Source: Volutella citrinella
Lineage: Eukaryota; Ascomycota; Sordariomycetes; Hypocreales; Nectriaceae
Assembly: GCA_034401135.1 (NCBI GenBank)
Contig: JAWZSP010000002.1
Span: forward strand, 4,898,001 to 4,962,000
DNA length: 64,000 nucleotides
Direction of reading: 5' to 3'
Shown: positions 8,842 through 19,170 of the stretch, piece after piece
How positions within the stretch are numbered: the stretch's first letter is position 1
Layout: the number at the start of each line of letters is the position of its first letter
The notes under the pieces: generated by a model
Told to the model about the DNA's origin: nothing
Databases searched by the model: none
Seen by the model: the letters and a program-made list of their open reading frames with translations, nothing else
Translations under genes and position numbers: made by a program

Positions 8842-11460
8842 ATGCTTCCCACCAGTCTCCTCGGAATTTACAGGCAGTACAAGCAGGACACTGATTCTGT
8901 CGCCTCGTGGCTTGCGTCGGCTGCCAAGAGCTGCGGCTTCTCAGCCGACCTGCTGGAAGGCCCAGGTGAGAATGGGCAATCAACATCCAAGCGTTTGAAG
9001 GGCAAAGCCCGATCCAAGGCCAAAGGCGGCGGCGGCGGTAACAAGGCAAAGTCGAAGCCCACGGCCAGAAATCAGCACAAGCATATCATCGCCATCAAAG
9101 ACTTCTTACCTCTTGCGCAGTGGATCGCTGGGCGTAAGGATCCCGTTGTGTCCGTGCCAGATGCCTTCTCCACCACCATTGATCGGCTCATCGCCCTCCG
9201 GTCCGAGTTTGGTAGCAAGTTGAGCGATAGCGGAGTCGAGGTGGATGAGAAGGCCGATGAGAAGCATGGATACTTTGTGGGCGTGCTCGAGGCAGTGAGG
9301 GAGGCGTTGCAGCCGAGGATGACTCCCAAAGCGGCCACCGTGGCCGTCAACGCAGCCATCGCAGCAACAGAGAACAAGAACAGCTCTGCAGACTCCGGCT
9401 CGGCCCAAGCGAACCTTGGATCCAGGTTTGCTGGCTTGTCCGTGGAGGAGCCCTCTGAAGCTTTCCTCGAATCATTCCGCAACGCCACCTACGAGCGACC
9501 GAAGCAGCTCGCTGACGACCCTGCCGCCTACGAGGCAGAGTCCCAGGAAACACTGGAGGAGGCACTCTTCGCCTTTACAGTTCTCATGACAGATCTGAAC
9601 AAGATCCGACAACGTATCCAGTGGATCTGGTCCAACAACCGCGATGGCATCTTCGATCTTGCAGCAGCCGCTGTCGCCACTGACACGGCCATTTCCCTGG
9701 CTCGCGGCTTGATTGACGGGGTTTCGCCTCTTTTGGAGAAGCAAGATGGTGGCTCTCAGAGTGTCGTGAACAAGTTCTTCATGATGGTCTGCCTCAGCAG
9801 AGGCTACACGGTCGATCAAGCCAAGCTGTCAGTCAGCAAGGACAATTTCCCCTACGCCCTATATGACATAGCCGACGAGTGCTACGTTGCCACCTTTCGG
9901 TTGCTGGACAGCCTCATCGAGGTCGTCAATTCACCAGGCTTACCCATAATCAGGGAGGGCACATTTGGGAAATACGACGCAAGCAGCGACCGCAAGACCA
10001 AGACGGGCCGGCAAAAGCACCAGGAAGACCAGATCCTCATCACGGAAATGTTTACCGAGCTGGCCACGGTCATTAAGGTGGTCCCTACCTACCCCGTTGA
10101 GGACGAGTTTATCCGTGGCATGAGTGTCCTCGTCAAGGACAAGACAGTTCCGTTCTCTCTCGTGTTCGCAGCCCAGATCTTCCTGGATATTCATCACACG
10201 ATGCGTGCTGCAGCGCGACGATGTTTCGATGACATGATGAAGGAAACGAACGTCATGAGAAACTCACTAGAACGCCATCTGGAGTTTCACAAGGACCTCA
10301 AGATCAGCCACTGGCCTGCTTCCAACGACCGCCAGATAAAATCGCTGAGTGGCATGATTGGATTGATGGGTAGCGATCCTGTCTACGCTGCAAAGGCAAA
10401 AAGACTTGCGAAACAAGGCGTGCCTGTCTCCCCTGACATAGAGCGCCATCGTATCCTGATCTACTCTCCCGTTCTTTCCGGGTTGTTTCTCTTCCGCCTG
10501 CGCGCTGAGATGTATGATGCGGGACTTGCTGTGGTGAATGCCTGGGGTTCTGTCACTTATGCAGCCCATCTCTACAACGCCTTGAGCCAGCAAAAGCTCG
10601 TAAACGACCCGTGGCCGGACATGGACGTCACGCTGACGAATTTTGGGGACTCCAACTTTTGGGTTGGAGGAGAGCGTCCAAAGACAATGGGCGATTGCTT
10701 CCAGAAGTTCTGTCTCAACATGGGCGTATCTGCGTCTGCCTTTACCCGCAACCGGCGACGGCAGGCTCCCATTGCCTCACGCGCTAGCCCGCGCGGCATC
10801 GACGACGGCGCACCTGTGTCATTCATGTTTAAGGACCAGGTGTGCGAAAAGAAAAATGCTGAGTGGACGCCCGAGCGGATTGACGACATTGTCGCACGCA
10901 GCGCTTTCCAGATGGATGAGTCGACAGATACAACCGACGTGACCATGACATTGATTGACGACGCGCAAGAGCTGAGGGCCAGGGACCAGCAGCGGCAGAA
11001 AACGGCCAAGGCGAGGACCTCTGGGAAAGACACCTCAGTCAAGGGCCTCTTGCCGGAGAAGCTCGTCGAGACACTCGCTCTGACGCTCAACTCGGAGTCT
11101 CTCGAGATGGCGTTCCCGCTCCTGTCGCTGCATCGTTTTTGCTGGATGCTCTTGCGGTCCATCAAGAATACGTGCGACCCGGTCCTACGAGAGCTGTACA
11201 CGCCGGCCTATATGGAAAAGGAGAGCGAGCTGCCTTGGGTTGTTGGGTACATATTCATGGCGGCGAGCGGCTTCGAAGGGGGCTGCGTCGATACGAGACT
11301 CTTGGAACTGGCGGCAGAAGCGGCCAATGAGTTCATTGATAGTGGAACTAGTAGTATGGCTATCAAGATATGCGGAATGATTGGTAAGGGCATTGTGTTT
11401 GAGGAGGATGGCGCTTTATCTGCGGACAAGGATGAAGACGAGGTGGTATTCAATCTGTGA
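8842..11460 (+). CDS. DUF6604 domain-containing protein
   Basis: Single exon, 872 aa from the ATG at 8842. The frame opens 31 codons earlier (8749), but MLPTSLLGIYRQYKQDTDSV is the typical start of the fungal DUF6604 family, which begins with a YxxYKxxTxxVxxWL pattern; the sequence continues ASWLASAAKSCGF. A Lys/Gly-rich loop (about 50-75) splits the conserved block, which resumes at IIAIKDFLPLAQWI. The rest is largely helical, with VSKDNFPYALYDIADECYVATF and FLDIHHTMRAAARRCFDDMM as landmarks. No catalytic motif, signal peptide or membrane segment is visible. The family is widespread in filamentous ascomycetes and functionally uncharacterised. Confidence 0.8.
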   Translation: MLPTSLLGIYRQYKQDTDSVASWLASAAKSCGFSADLLEGPGENGQSTSKRLKGKARSKAKGGGGGNKAKSKPTARNQHKHIIAIKDFLPLAQWIAGRKDPVVSVPDAFSTTIDRLIALRSEFGSKLSDSGVEVDEKADEKHGYFVGVLEAVREALQPRMTPKAATVAVNAAIAATENKNSSADSGSAQANLGSRFAGLSVEEPSEAFLESFRNATYERPKQLADDPAAYEAESQETLEEALFAFTVLMTDLNKIRQRIQWIWSNNRDGIFDLAAAAVATDTAISLARGLIDGVSPLLEKQDGGSQSVVNKFFMMVCLSRGYTVDQAKLSVSKDNFPYALYDIADECYVATFRLLDSLIEVVNSPGLPIIREGTFGKYDASSDRKTKTGRQKHQEDQILITEMFTELATVIKVVPTYPVEDEFIRGMSVLVKDKTVPFSLVFAAQIFLDIHHTMRAAARRCFDDMMKETNVMRNSLERHLEFHKDLKISHWPASNDRQIKSLSGMIGLMGSDPVYAAKAKRLAKQGVPVSPDIERHRILIYSPVLSGLFLFRLRAEMYDAGLAVVNAWGSVTYAAHLYNALSQQKLVNDPWPDMDVTLTNFGDSNFWVGGERPKTMGDCFQKFCLNMGVSASAFTRNRRRQAPIASRASPRGIDDGAPVSFMFKDQVCEKKNAEWTPERIDDIVARSAFQMDESTDTTDVTMTLIDDAQELRARDQQRQKTAKARTSGKDTSVKGLLPEKLVETLALTLNSESLEMAFPLLSLHRFCWMLLRSIKNTCDPVLRELYTPAYMEKESELPWVVGYIFMAASGFEGGCVDTRLLELAAEAANEFIDSGTSSMAIKICGMIGKGIVFEEDGALSADKDEDEVVFNL

Positions 11461-11646
11461 GGAGGTCAGGTAGTTGGTTTATGTGCATGAGCTTTTAATC
11501 ACATGAACCGGAAACTCTGCAAGTCCACCTCGGTGTTGAAAATTCGAGTCTTTTATTCACAGGTTAGATAGGAAGATGGACAATGCATCTCGTCTCTAGT
11601 CTCCCCAAGCAGCCTCGCCCTCTGATTAAATACAGCTCTACAACCC

Positions 11647-13797
11647 CTACTTTCTGTTACTCCGACCCTGGTTCTTCTTGCTCGGCTTCTTCACCTCCTC
11701 CTCCACCACCACCTCCTCCTCCTCCTCTTCTTCTTCTTCTTCTCCTTCTTCTTCCTCTTCTTCTTCTTCTTCTTCATCTTCCTCTTCTTCTTCTCCATCT
11801 TCCTCTTCCTCTTGCTCTTGCTCTTCATCTTCGTCCCCGTCCTCTTCTTCTTCCCCTTGTTCTTCTTTTTCCTCCTCCTCTTCGCCCTCGTCGCCCTTAT
11901 TGTCTGCTCCCTCAGCCTCATACCTTACAGTCTCCCACGCGTGAGCCTTCACCCCTCTGCACATAGCTCGTCTGACCTCACAGTTGTAGCAAATGTAAAA
12001 GGGAGGGTAATTGCAGGTGTTGCACTTGGATACTTCCAGCTCCCTGATGGGCATGCAACACACTCCACACATATTGGTTGGGCCACGACCAGAACCCCAC
12101 CAGATGCCAACGGGATTGAGATCCCGGTCCAAGTCAAGCACTTGTCCCGTGGCGTCGGCGTAGTGGCAGAGAAGTTCAACCATCTCGTCTCTACCCCATT
12201 TTCGAGCCCAGGACACGGCATCAAGCCCATAGACAGCGTCTCTATCATTGAGTGATACGGTTTCCTTCGAAAAGTCGAGGAGCTGCTTTGTTTCTGCAGT
12301 GTTTCCACATCGAACGGACGCAATGAGTGGAGTCGCGCCATAGTCGTCCTTGAGGTTAACATCTGGCGCGGGTGATCTGGTCAAAAGGTACTCGACAACT
12401 TCAGAGTTCATGTACGAAGCAGCATGCCACAGTATGGTCCGGCCCTCGGCATCCACGTAGTCAAGATTAACTGGCCCATGTTGGAAAAGAATGTCGAAAT
12501 CCTGCCTCGATCGCATGGTTTTTGCTGCAATGATACACGGTGTCCAGAGTCCGTCGATGAGGGATGGTAGGTTGACGTCAGCACCGTGCTTGAGAAGCGT
12601 CTGGACAACCTCCAGCTTGCAATCAACATCAAGTACGGTGATATGGAGCGGCGCGAATCCAGTTCGCTTGTTTCTAGCATTGGCGTTGGCCCCGTGCTCC
12701 AAAAGCAGTTCCACACACGTCGGGTGCTGCTCCTGGGCTGCAAGATAGAGTGCGCTGTCCTGGGCCTCATCTACCGCCTCGAGGTCAGGGTTGTGGCGAA
12801 GCAGAACACGCATGACCTCGACATGATTCTTCCTCGCGGCCTGTATCAAGGCCGTGTCCTGAGTGTCCCTAGTTTTGGCGTTGACATTGGCTCCTCCAGA
12901 CGTCAGCAATAGCTCGGCCATCTCAGCACGATCATAAGAGGCGGCATTGTACAACGGCTCGATAGCGACGCTTTTAGTTTGAACAGCTTTCGCCCCGTGA
13001 TCAATCAGCGTTCGTACAATATCAACATTGCCGCCCTCAGCTGCCATGTGCAAAAGTATGTTCAATTCCTCACTCCCTGGTTTTCCAATGTGCTGCAGAG
13101 ATTCTTTTTCAACCAGAGCATGAAAGGATACAGGATTTGCCGCCAAAGCGGAACATTTGAGGGGTATGAATCCGTGAGAATCCTTAGCGCTGACATCCGC
13201 ACCGTGGTCGATCAATGAATGAATGATATCGCCGCTGCCTGCTCTGACAGCTGCGATGTGAAGTGCTGTTGTGGCTGCCTTTTCTGAAACCTTGATGTTG
13301 ACGTCAACGCCATGGTCGAGAAGCATCGTGGCTATTTCAGGGTGGCCTGTTCGGAACGCTGCCATGAGCGGAGTATAGCCGTCGGCGTCTTGGACGTTGG
13401 CGTTGGCGCCGTGTTCAAGGAGCAGCTTTACCGCTCCCGTCTCGCCCATCTTGACTGCCGCATGCAGTGCCGTTTCTCCATTCTCGCCTCGTTGGTCCAT
13501 ATCGATTGACTCCTTGGAATCCGAATACCGATGTTGCAGGAGCAAATTCAGGATATCTTGGTTGCCTCGCGAAGCCTCGCGAATAAGCATATAACGAGCC
13601 AACGGCTCGATGTCCGCGCGAGCGGCGTCGACAATCTCGGATTTGTCAGGGTGCTGTTGTAGATAGCGCTGGAGAAGGCTATTGAGAATCTCGTGCACAG
13701 TCTGACATCCTTTGGCTGCATCATCGACCTGCTCCTTGGTCCTCAAGCCCTCGACCAGGTCGCGAGTCAGCGTTTTCGGGAACTTGGGTTGCGACAT
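11647..13797 (-). CDS. Ankyrin-repeat protein with Cys-rich finger and poly-Glu C-terminus
   Basis: Single exon, 716 aa. About twelve to thirteen ankyrin repeats run from roughly residue 70 to 560 (e.g. GETALHAAVKMGETGAVKLL, GYTPLMAAFRTGHPEIATML, GATPLIASVRCGNTAETKQL). Then comes a small zinc-binding-like region with paired cysteines (MCGVCCMP, CNTCNYPPFYICYNCEVRR) resembling a degenerate ZZ-type finger, often found after ankyrin arrays in fungal proteins. The last about 60 residues are almost pure Glu/Asp, ending in a short basic tail (KKPSKKNQGRSNRK). It is probably a soluble scaffold; the partner is unknown. The acidic tail is encoded by a GAA/GAG microsatellite whose length may vary between strains. 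Confidence 0.85.
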   Translation of the reverse strand: MSQPKFPKTLTRDLVEGLRTKEQVDDAAKGCQTVHEILNSLLQRYLQQHPDKSEIVDAARADIEPLARYMLIREASRGNQDILNLLLQHRYSDSKESIDMDQRGENGETALHAAVKMGETGAVKLLLEHGANANVQDADGYTPLMAAFRTGHPEIATMLLDHGVDVNIKVSEKAATTALHIAAVRAGSGDIIHSLIDHGADVSAKDSHGFIPLKCSALAANPVSFHALVEKESLQHIGKPGSEELNILLHMAAEGGNVDIVRTLIDHGAKAVQTKSVAIEPLYNAASYDRAEMAELLLTSGGANVNAKTRDTQDTALIQAARKNHVEVMRVLLRHNPDLEAVDEAQDSALYLAAQEQHPTCVELLLEHGANANARNKRTGFAPLHITVLDVDCKLEVVQTLLKHGADVNLPSLIDGLWTPCIIAAKTMRSRQDFDILFQHGPVNLDYVDAEGRTILWHAASYMNSEVVEYLLTRSPAPDVNLKDDYGATPLIASVRCGNTAETKQLLDFSKETVSLNDRDAVYGLDAVSWARKWGRDEMVELLCHYADATGQVLDLDRDLNPVGIWWGSGRGPTNMCGVCCMPIRELEVSKCNTCNYPPFYICYNCEVRRAMCRGVKAHAWETVRYEAEGADNKGDEGEEEEEKEEQGEEEEDGDEDEEQEQEEEEDGEEEEEDEEEEEEEEEEGEEEEEEEEEEVVVEEEVKKPSKKNQGRSNRK
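11686..11886. repeat. Polypyrimidine/polypurine (CTT/CTC)n tract
   Basis: About 200 bp on the plus strand is almost only C and T, in CTT, CTC and TCC triplets; the complement codes the Glu-rich tail of the ankyrin protein. Several frames stay open through it as poly-Ser or poly-Leu, which are artefacts. Mirror-symmetric polypurine DNA of this kind can form triplex (H-DNA). Confidence 0.8.
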
Positions 13798-15214
13798 AGT
13801 CGCCGAAGATGTGGGCGCAGATGAGAGCGTATCTGGTAGGCTGATAGCAGCTGGGAGGTTAATTGAGAGGAAGAGACCGAGGTGTCATGTCTTTTTGACC
13901 CACGTACGCATCGCAGGGCCTTATAACTGTGCCGCTTGCTGTGCCTGTGCCTGAGCCGTGCCGGGCTTGGACTCTTCGTACGTGCGCAGCCCAGGCACAG
14001 CCGCACAACGCCCTTGACAACTCACCCAATCCATCTCCCCATCTGACGGTAATTATGGTGAAAACCACGCGCGGACCATGCAGCTTACTACGCACCAACG
14101 AAGCCGCTAGCTCGTAGTGGTAAAGGCCGTGGTACTTTGGTTGAACAGGACAGGGATTCGCCCTCTGGGTCTCCTATCCGCTCCTCAATTGCGACAACGA
14201 GGGGTAATGCATCGCTTCTGCAATAGTCATGTGTCTATTTCCGTTCCTCAATACTTAGAGAGAGCGTATATCAGGTGCCCTCCTCCACGTCTTGTCTTGT
14301 AATACCACATCGGAGGCATATATCGGACAATAGAGTGAGCTCAGAGCACGACGTCCCTTGTTTAGTACTAGGAGCAATTCTTAAATCTTTCGACATTTTC
14401 AATAGCTTGAATCCTATTGTTATCGTTGGAATTGCTAGTACGAGGGAATGCAATCAAGCTGAGGCATGTTTTGATTCATTAGTGCAGGGTAACCAGATAC
14501 AACATGATCTGAACCGTTTCCCTACAAATTCCTTAGTGCCCCCACGTGATTGGCGAATCGTGATCGCGAAAATTGGCGCTGTTCTTGGTCTAGCGCCTAG
14601 CCCACCGTGACAATAGCCTCACTTACTGTGCTAAGACACTGTGGGCGTCAAGGGAACAAGGCAAAGCTCTCCCCTACACGCTGCTGATCCTCAACTTCCA
14701 TCACACTTTCAGCATCTCGATAAGTGGTTTGATCTATTAATGATCAATAATCGCACTGACAAAGCCCGCGCCAGCGGACTTGGCCAAACATGAGCGTTGA
14801 CCATTCGAGCTGTCAGGTTAGGATGTTTTGTAAGCCAATATCAGCCTTGGACCAAGGCATACGCGAATTACGCCACCGCAAGATGACCAATCTGAAGCCT
14901 TCCGGGATCTGGGACACCTCAAGAGAGGGCTTACGGCGATTCGGGGCCTCTGGAATCCGGGCTCCGGCGGTGCGGGTCGGGGGAGGCGGCTTGCGGAGTG
15001 GGGCCGAGGGCGGCGGAGGGTTACTGAGGGTTAGCGGCTGGTTGGCGGAGCGGACTTTCGCGCGGCCGCGGGCCCCGACCGCCAACACCACCGACATTAA
15101 AGATGCGGCTACTAACTATACAACGAGATTCAAACACAGCTCATAGCATCCAGACAAAGCATACACTCTACCAAACAACTCTATCTATCCTTCTTACCAC
15201 CACAACTCGCCAAC
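13798..15214. other. Intergenic, about 1.4 kb, divergent promoter region
   Basis: Separates the ankyrin gene (leftward) from the NmrA-like gene (rightward). The segment 14930-15085 is markedly G+C-rich with G-runs on the plus strand; 15110-15214 is C/T-rich, as expected of a fungal 5' leader. Short frames here have no recognisable domain. Confidence 0.5.
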
Positions 15215-16226
15215 ATGACCCTTCAAATCTCCATTTTGCCCGCCTCTACCCAGGCCGGACGCTTCACCATCACCTCCCTGCTCTCTCAGGCAACTCCTCC
15301 ACAGGTCCGTGGAATCTACAGGGACTTGAGCAAGGTGCCGGCTGAATTTGCCAGCAACCCCAATTTCACTGCCGTTCAAGGAGACGTTACAACTGCCGAT
15401 TCCTTGGACTTCGGTGATTCAACCGCCGTCCTCTACGTCCCGCCGCCAATCTATGGCAGCACCGACATGGTCGAAGATGCTCGCAAAAATGCAGAGAATG
15501 TCAAACAGGCCTTGGAGAAGGCCAGTTCAGTCAAGAGGCTGGTCTTGTTCTCCTCCATGGGCGCCCAGTATGACCATGGCATTGTAAGAGCATTTCGAAC
15601 GCATCCGCCCGCATCACACTAACTTCGGCTAGGGTATCCTTGGCATCAACCACATCTCGGATGAGATCTTGAAGAACAGCGTTCCTGAGGTTGTAATCCC
15701 TAAGCCGGGATACTTTCAGGAGAACTGGGCCCACGCCTTTGAGACCATGCAGATGGATCCCCCGGTCTTTTACTCCCCGATTTCTCCCGCCGAGCACAAA
15801 ATCCCCATGGTCAGTTGGATACTCGACTACTCTAATATAAAGCACATTCTGACAGTTTACTAGATCAGCCTTGTTGATATCGGATCAACCTGTGCGGAGA
15901 AACTGCTCGAAACAGGCCAGTCTCTCCCTGCGAGCCCTCATTTCTTTGATCTCTATGGGCCACGGGAGTATAGCACTCTTGATATCAAGGCAGCAGTTGA
16001 AGAAGTGACTGGAAAGCCAATCGAGGCTGTCGTCATCCCAAAGGAGGGGCTGGCTGAATTCTTTGCGCAGGCACTGCCTGCTAGTTCGGTCCCAGACGCC
16101 GTGGAGATGACTGAAGCGGCACTGCCTGGTGGAATCATGGCTGGGGATTTTTTGAACGTCGAGAATGCAGTCAGGGGAAGCACGGAGCTTGTGGATGCTC
16201 TGAGGGCGTTGTATAAGCCTGAGTAA
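15215..16226 (+). CDS. NmrA-like NAD(P)-binding protein
   Basis: Three exons (15215-15583, 15633-15809, 15864-16226) give 302 aa in consistent phase; intron 1 ends after a CTAAC branch site. The protein opens with a Rossmann beta strand (MTLQISILPAS), lacks a strict GxxGxxG loop (the equivalent segment is TQAGRFTITSLL), then has VRGIYRDLSKVP and VQGDVTTADSLDFGDS, the order seen in NmrA/HSCARG and quinone-reductase-like NAD(P)-sensing proteins, and later VKRLVLFSSMGAQYDHGI and EVTGKPIEAVVIPKEG. No YxxxK pair is obvious. It may be a redox-sensing regulator or a reductase of the atypical SDR class. It is tail-to-tail with a classical SDR gene 56 bp away. Confidence 0.8.
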
Positions 16227-16282
16227 ACCGTCCTGGATTATCTTGCCGATTAGCTATCTCCAATATTGACTCTGTATCTTGC

Positions 16283-17194
16283 CTAGACAAATGTCTCCAC
16301 ATGTCCCTTCAGTTCCCCCTGCACCCATTGAAACAACTGCTCCTGTAGTTTGTGATCTTGAAGATTTGCGGAACCACTCTCAGCTTTGCCGACAGGGCCG
16401 TAGTACTGTCCAGATTTTACATCGGGGCTGACTGACGCCCAGATTTGGGAGAGGGCGCCTTTTTCTACCTTGGTCGCAAACAGGCTAACAGCGGTGTTGA
16501 GGAAGGGCTTGAGGAATGTGCCAGTTGAAGCGTGGTGAAGGTTGGTAGCCACCATGCCCGGGTGTACGGGGACTACAATGACCTCCTTCTCCCTCTCGGC
16601 CAACGCTTTGGCGTAGTGCAAGTCTGCCAGCTTTGATGTCGCATAGCGTGCTGTTGTGTGCTTGTCCTTCATGTCACTCTTCAACTGGTCAAAATGATAT
16701 GGGTTGGATGGTGCTTGGGCATGTGCTGCTGAGCCGACGATGACTACGCGTGTCTGCGGGTTGATGCTGGTGGTTGAGCGAAGCTTTGGTAGCAGATGCT
16801 GGGTGAAGAGGGCAGTGCCCATGACGTTTGTGCCGAATTGGACCTCATAACCTTCCCTTGTCAGGCCTGGGGGCGTCATCATGATGCCAGCATTGTTGAC
16901 GAGGATGTCAAGCCGAGCCTCTTTGCTCGTGAAGTCGGCGGCAGCGGCCTTGATGCTGTCGAAGGAGGCCAGGTCTAGCTGCAAGAAACCCAGATCGCAG
17001 GCCTTGGGGATCGAGCTGCGGATGTCTTTGATAGCAGCTTCGGCTTTTTCTCGCGATCGGCTGGCGAGATAGATCCGCGCAGGGCCATGGACGCTCAGCT
17101 GCTTGACCGTCTCGAGACCAAGGCCGACATTTGCGCCAGTCACGATGATGACTTGCCCGCTGAGGTCTGGAATGTCAGAGGATTGAAAGCCCAT
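16283..17194 (-). CDS. Short-chain dehydrogenase/reductase (SDR), copy 1
   Basis: Single exon, 303 aa from the ATG at 17194, chosen because MGFQSSDIPDLSGQVIIVTG aligns with the second SDR in this window; the frame stays open further upstream without homology. Visible motifs are TGxxxGxG (TGANVGLG, from residue 19), NNAG (LDILVNNAGIMM), the active-site serine in VIVGSAAHAQ and YxxxK as YATSK. The layout is that of the retinol-dehydrogenase/WW-oxidoreductase-like group of fungal SDRs, which use NAD(P)(H) on alcohol or carbonyl groups; the substrate cannot be read from the sequence. A TATA box lies about 85 bp upstream. Its paralogue is at 19171-20094. Confidence 0.9.
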   Translation of the reverse strand: MGFQSSDIPDLSGQVIIVTGANVGLGLETVKQLSVHGPARIYLASRSREKAEAAIKDIRSSIPKACDLGFLQLDLASFDSIKAAAADFTSKEARLDILVNNAGIMMTPPGLTREGYEVQFGTNVMGTALFTQHLLPKLRSTTSINPQTRVVIVGSAAHAQAPSNPYHFDQLKSDMKDKHTTARYATSKLADLHYAKALAEREKEVIVVPVHPGMVATNLHHASTGTFLKPFLNTAVSLFATKVEKGALSQIWASVSPDVKSGQYYGPVGKAESGSANLQDHKLQEQLFQWVQGELKGHVETFV

Positions 17195-17708
17195 TTTCGT
17201 CGTACCGGGCGAGAGAGTATGGTCGGAATGCTGGGCAGATGGCTGTGCCACGGAGAGAATACATGGAGCTCCAGTCGGCTTTATATACGATGACGCCGAC
17301 TTCTTCCAGTCGTTGCTCACGCCACATGAGGCAGTTGAGGCACTGAAAAGTAGTTCACCCGTAGCCCTCATTTAGTATAGGGTGCTTACGCCCTGGTCGC
17401 CTCCCTCGGTCTCGCCACCTGAGGCTTTGATCGTGTCAAAGTTTAGATTCGGGTCCAGCGTCACTCGGCTGCCTTGTCCATCCACCTCGGGACCCTCACA
17501 TGCCATCAACACCCAATCAACAGAGCGTTGCGGGGCTTCCGGAGCCAGCCGAGACCATGTGGGGAGCGCACTAGCAGGGGGATAAGCAACTCGCATGAGT
17601 CTCACTTGCTGTCTTGGTGTGTCTACAATTTTCTTTTCCTGTCTTATCTCGTCGGCAGCTCTGCTTTGAAACCAATTTTGTAGTCTTTACACTAACGTCT
17701 GGTAGTCA
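17195..17708. other. Divergent promoter region between SDR copy 1 and bZIP/DUF3425 gene
   Basis: About 510 bp separate the two start codons, so a shared bidirectional control region is possible. Apart from the TATA box I see no distinct operator. Confidence 0.5.
17279..17287 (-). promoter_or_regulatory. TATA box of SDR copy 1
   Basis: The minus strand reads TATATAAAG about 85 bp upstream of the ATG at 17194, a good core-promoter match at a reasonable distance. Confidence 0.5.
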
Positions 17709-18639
17709 ATGTTGTTAACAGTCACCGGCGCCTGGGAGCGCGATGACGATTGGATTGGAATAACTAGCCAGCAAGAGAGACGTAAACGGCAGAATCGTCT
17801 TCATCAGAGAGCCTACAGTTTGTTCACCTCTCCACAAACTCATGTTTCATTGATGACGTCCCTGCCCTAACAATGCTTCGTGTCTAGGAAAGAAGAGACA
17901 TCTGTCACGGCTAGCACGGAACTGCGCGCCCCAGACTGCACTCACGCACGAGGGCGAGGACGAGGCCATCTCAAGGACTAGTCTGCAGTCCTTGGTCCCC
18001 TGGTCTGCGCTAAGAGTGGAGGACTACCAGGCCCTACTGCACCTTCTGCATGGCTGTGACAGCATTGCAACGATCCTAGCATTTCTACAAAGGGCCTTGT
18101 ATAACTGGAGTCTTGGCTGCCATACTCTGGCAGATTTGCCCGCTCTGAGCCGCCTCAATGCTTTCAATGCCCTAGCACAAAATGCATTTATCCTGCAGAT
18201 CCCAGTGGAACTACTTGCTTCGGAGGATGACCCATCTCCGTTTACGTTGTACGGCCCCGAGGTACCGGGGGTAGCATCCCAATTCCCCGCCGACCTCTCC
18301 CCGACAGCCCTGCAACGCTCAGTCAGACACCACCCTTGGTTGGATCTCTTCCCAATCCCCAATATGAGGGACAATATCCTTGCTGGCATACAGGGAGGAC
18401 GGTTGGACGAGGAAGAGCTTTCTTCCCAGCTTCTTTGCGACTTGCTCAATCTTGAGGCCACTTCTGGGGCACGGCTTGTAATATGGGGAAATTCTTGGGA
18501 TATTTATGGATGGGAGTTCAGCCCGGAGTTCTTTGTGAAATGGGCGCCGTTGCTGAAAGGCTGTCCTGAAGTATTGGAGGCTACAAATCACTGGAGGGCC
18601 AGGCGTCACGAGCAACGTCTTGATTTTATCTTGAATTAG
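17709..18639 (+). CDS. bZIP-like regulator with DUF3425 domain, copy 1
   Basis: Two exons (17709-17817 and 17888-18639) give 286 aa. Exon 1 is short and easily missed: from ATG it codes DDDWIGITSQQERRKRQNRL then HQRAY, the basic region (DWxGxxxxxERRxxQNRxxQRAxRxRK) typical of DUF3425-type fungal bZIP proteins. Exon 2 continues RKKRHLSRL after a 70-nt intron with a CCTAAC branch and TAG acceptor. The C-terminal half is DUF3425, ending with WGNSWDIYGWEFSPEFFVKW and CPEVLEATNHWRARR. A leucine zipper is weak or absent, as in many members. It is expected to be a nuclear transcription factor. Starting the protein in exon 2 alone would lose the DNA-binding region. It lies between two SDR paralogues. 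Confidence 0.85.
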
Positions 18640-19170
18640 CAAAGTCTTGGCTGATACATTTATTACTCTTTCCACAACGTCTTTCAGGAGATGCATACCT
18701 GAAGAGCATCTTGCACTGACTGCTGATGCCTAACATATCTGTCGTTGGGAGTGGTGTATTTGACTGTTGAGTTCACTTGCATGTAAGGCTGCTCGGGAAG
18801 GTCGAGTTCCCGTCTTCGGGATCTCGGGGTGGGTTAGACCTTGGCCCAAGCTCTCCTGGTGTTTAATTGGTCGCAATCATGCATCATCTAAGCTGAGTGT
18901 ACAGGGAGTACGCAAGCCATGAATCGTTCTACTACCAGGCGGGTTTAGCCCCCTGTCCATCCCAAACCCGCAGGGGAGTAAGCAATTAGTAGTCTTGTCG
19001 TGGAACGTGAACGAGGGCTAGACAGGAACCTCGAGACGAGAATACTCCGGACTCCAATACAAAAGAAGCCCGATCGCGCCCAGTGACCACATTATTCAAG
19101 ATGCTCTTCCTATTGTATGCAGCACCAGAACTGTCCCACCACCTTCATCAAGCACACACACAACTGAATA
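18640..19170. other. Intergenic upstream of SDR copy 2
   Basis: About 530 bp, probably the promoter of the SDR gene. A short inverted segment around 18791-18830 (cgagttcccg / cgggatctcg) could form a weak hairpin; no RNA gene was recognised. Confidence 0.4.

Noticed and set aside
11678..11966. Plus-strand poly-Ser and poly-Leu frames opposite the ankyrin gene tail
   Set aside because: They arise from the CTT/CTC microsatellite; the minus frame is a full ankyrin protein.
14105..14180. Possible tRNA (gtagtggtaaa word and an attcg word)
   Set aside because: No acceptor stem or T-arm pairing can be formed.
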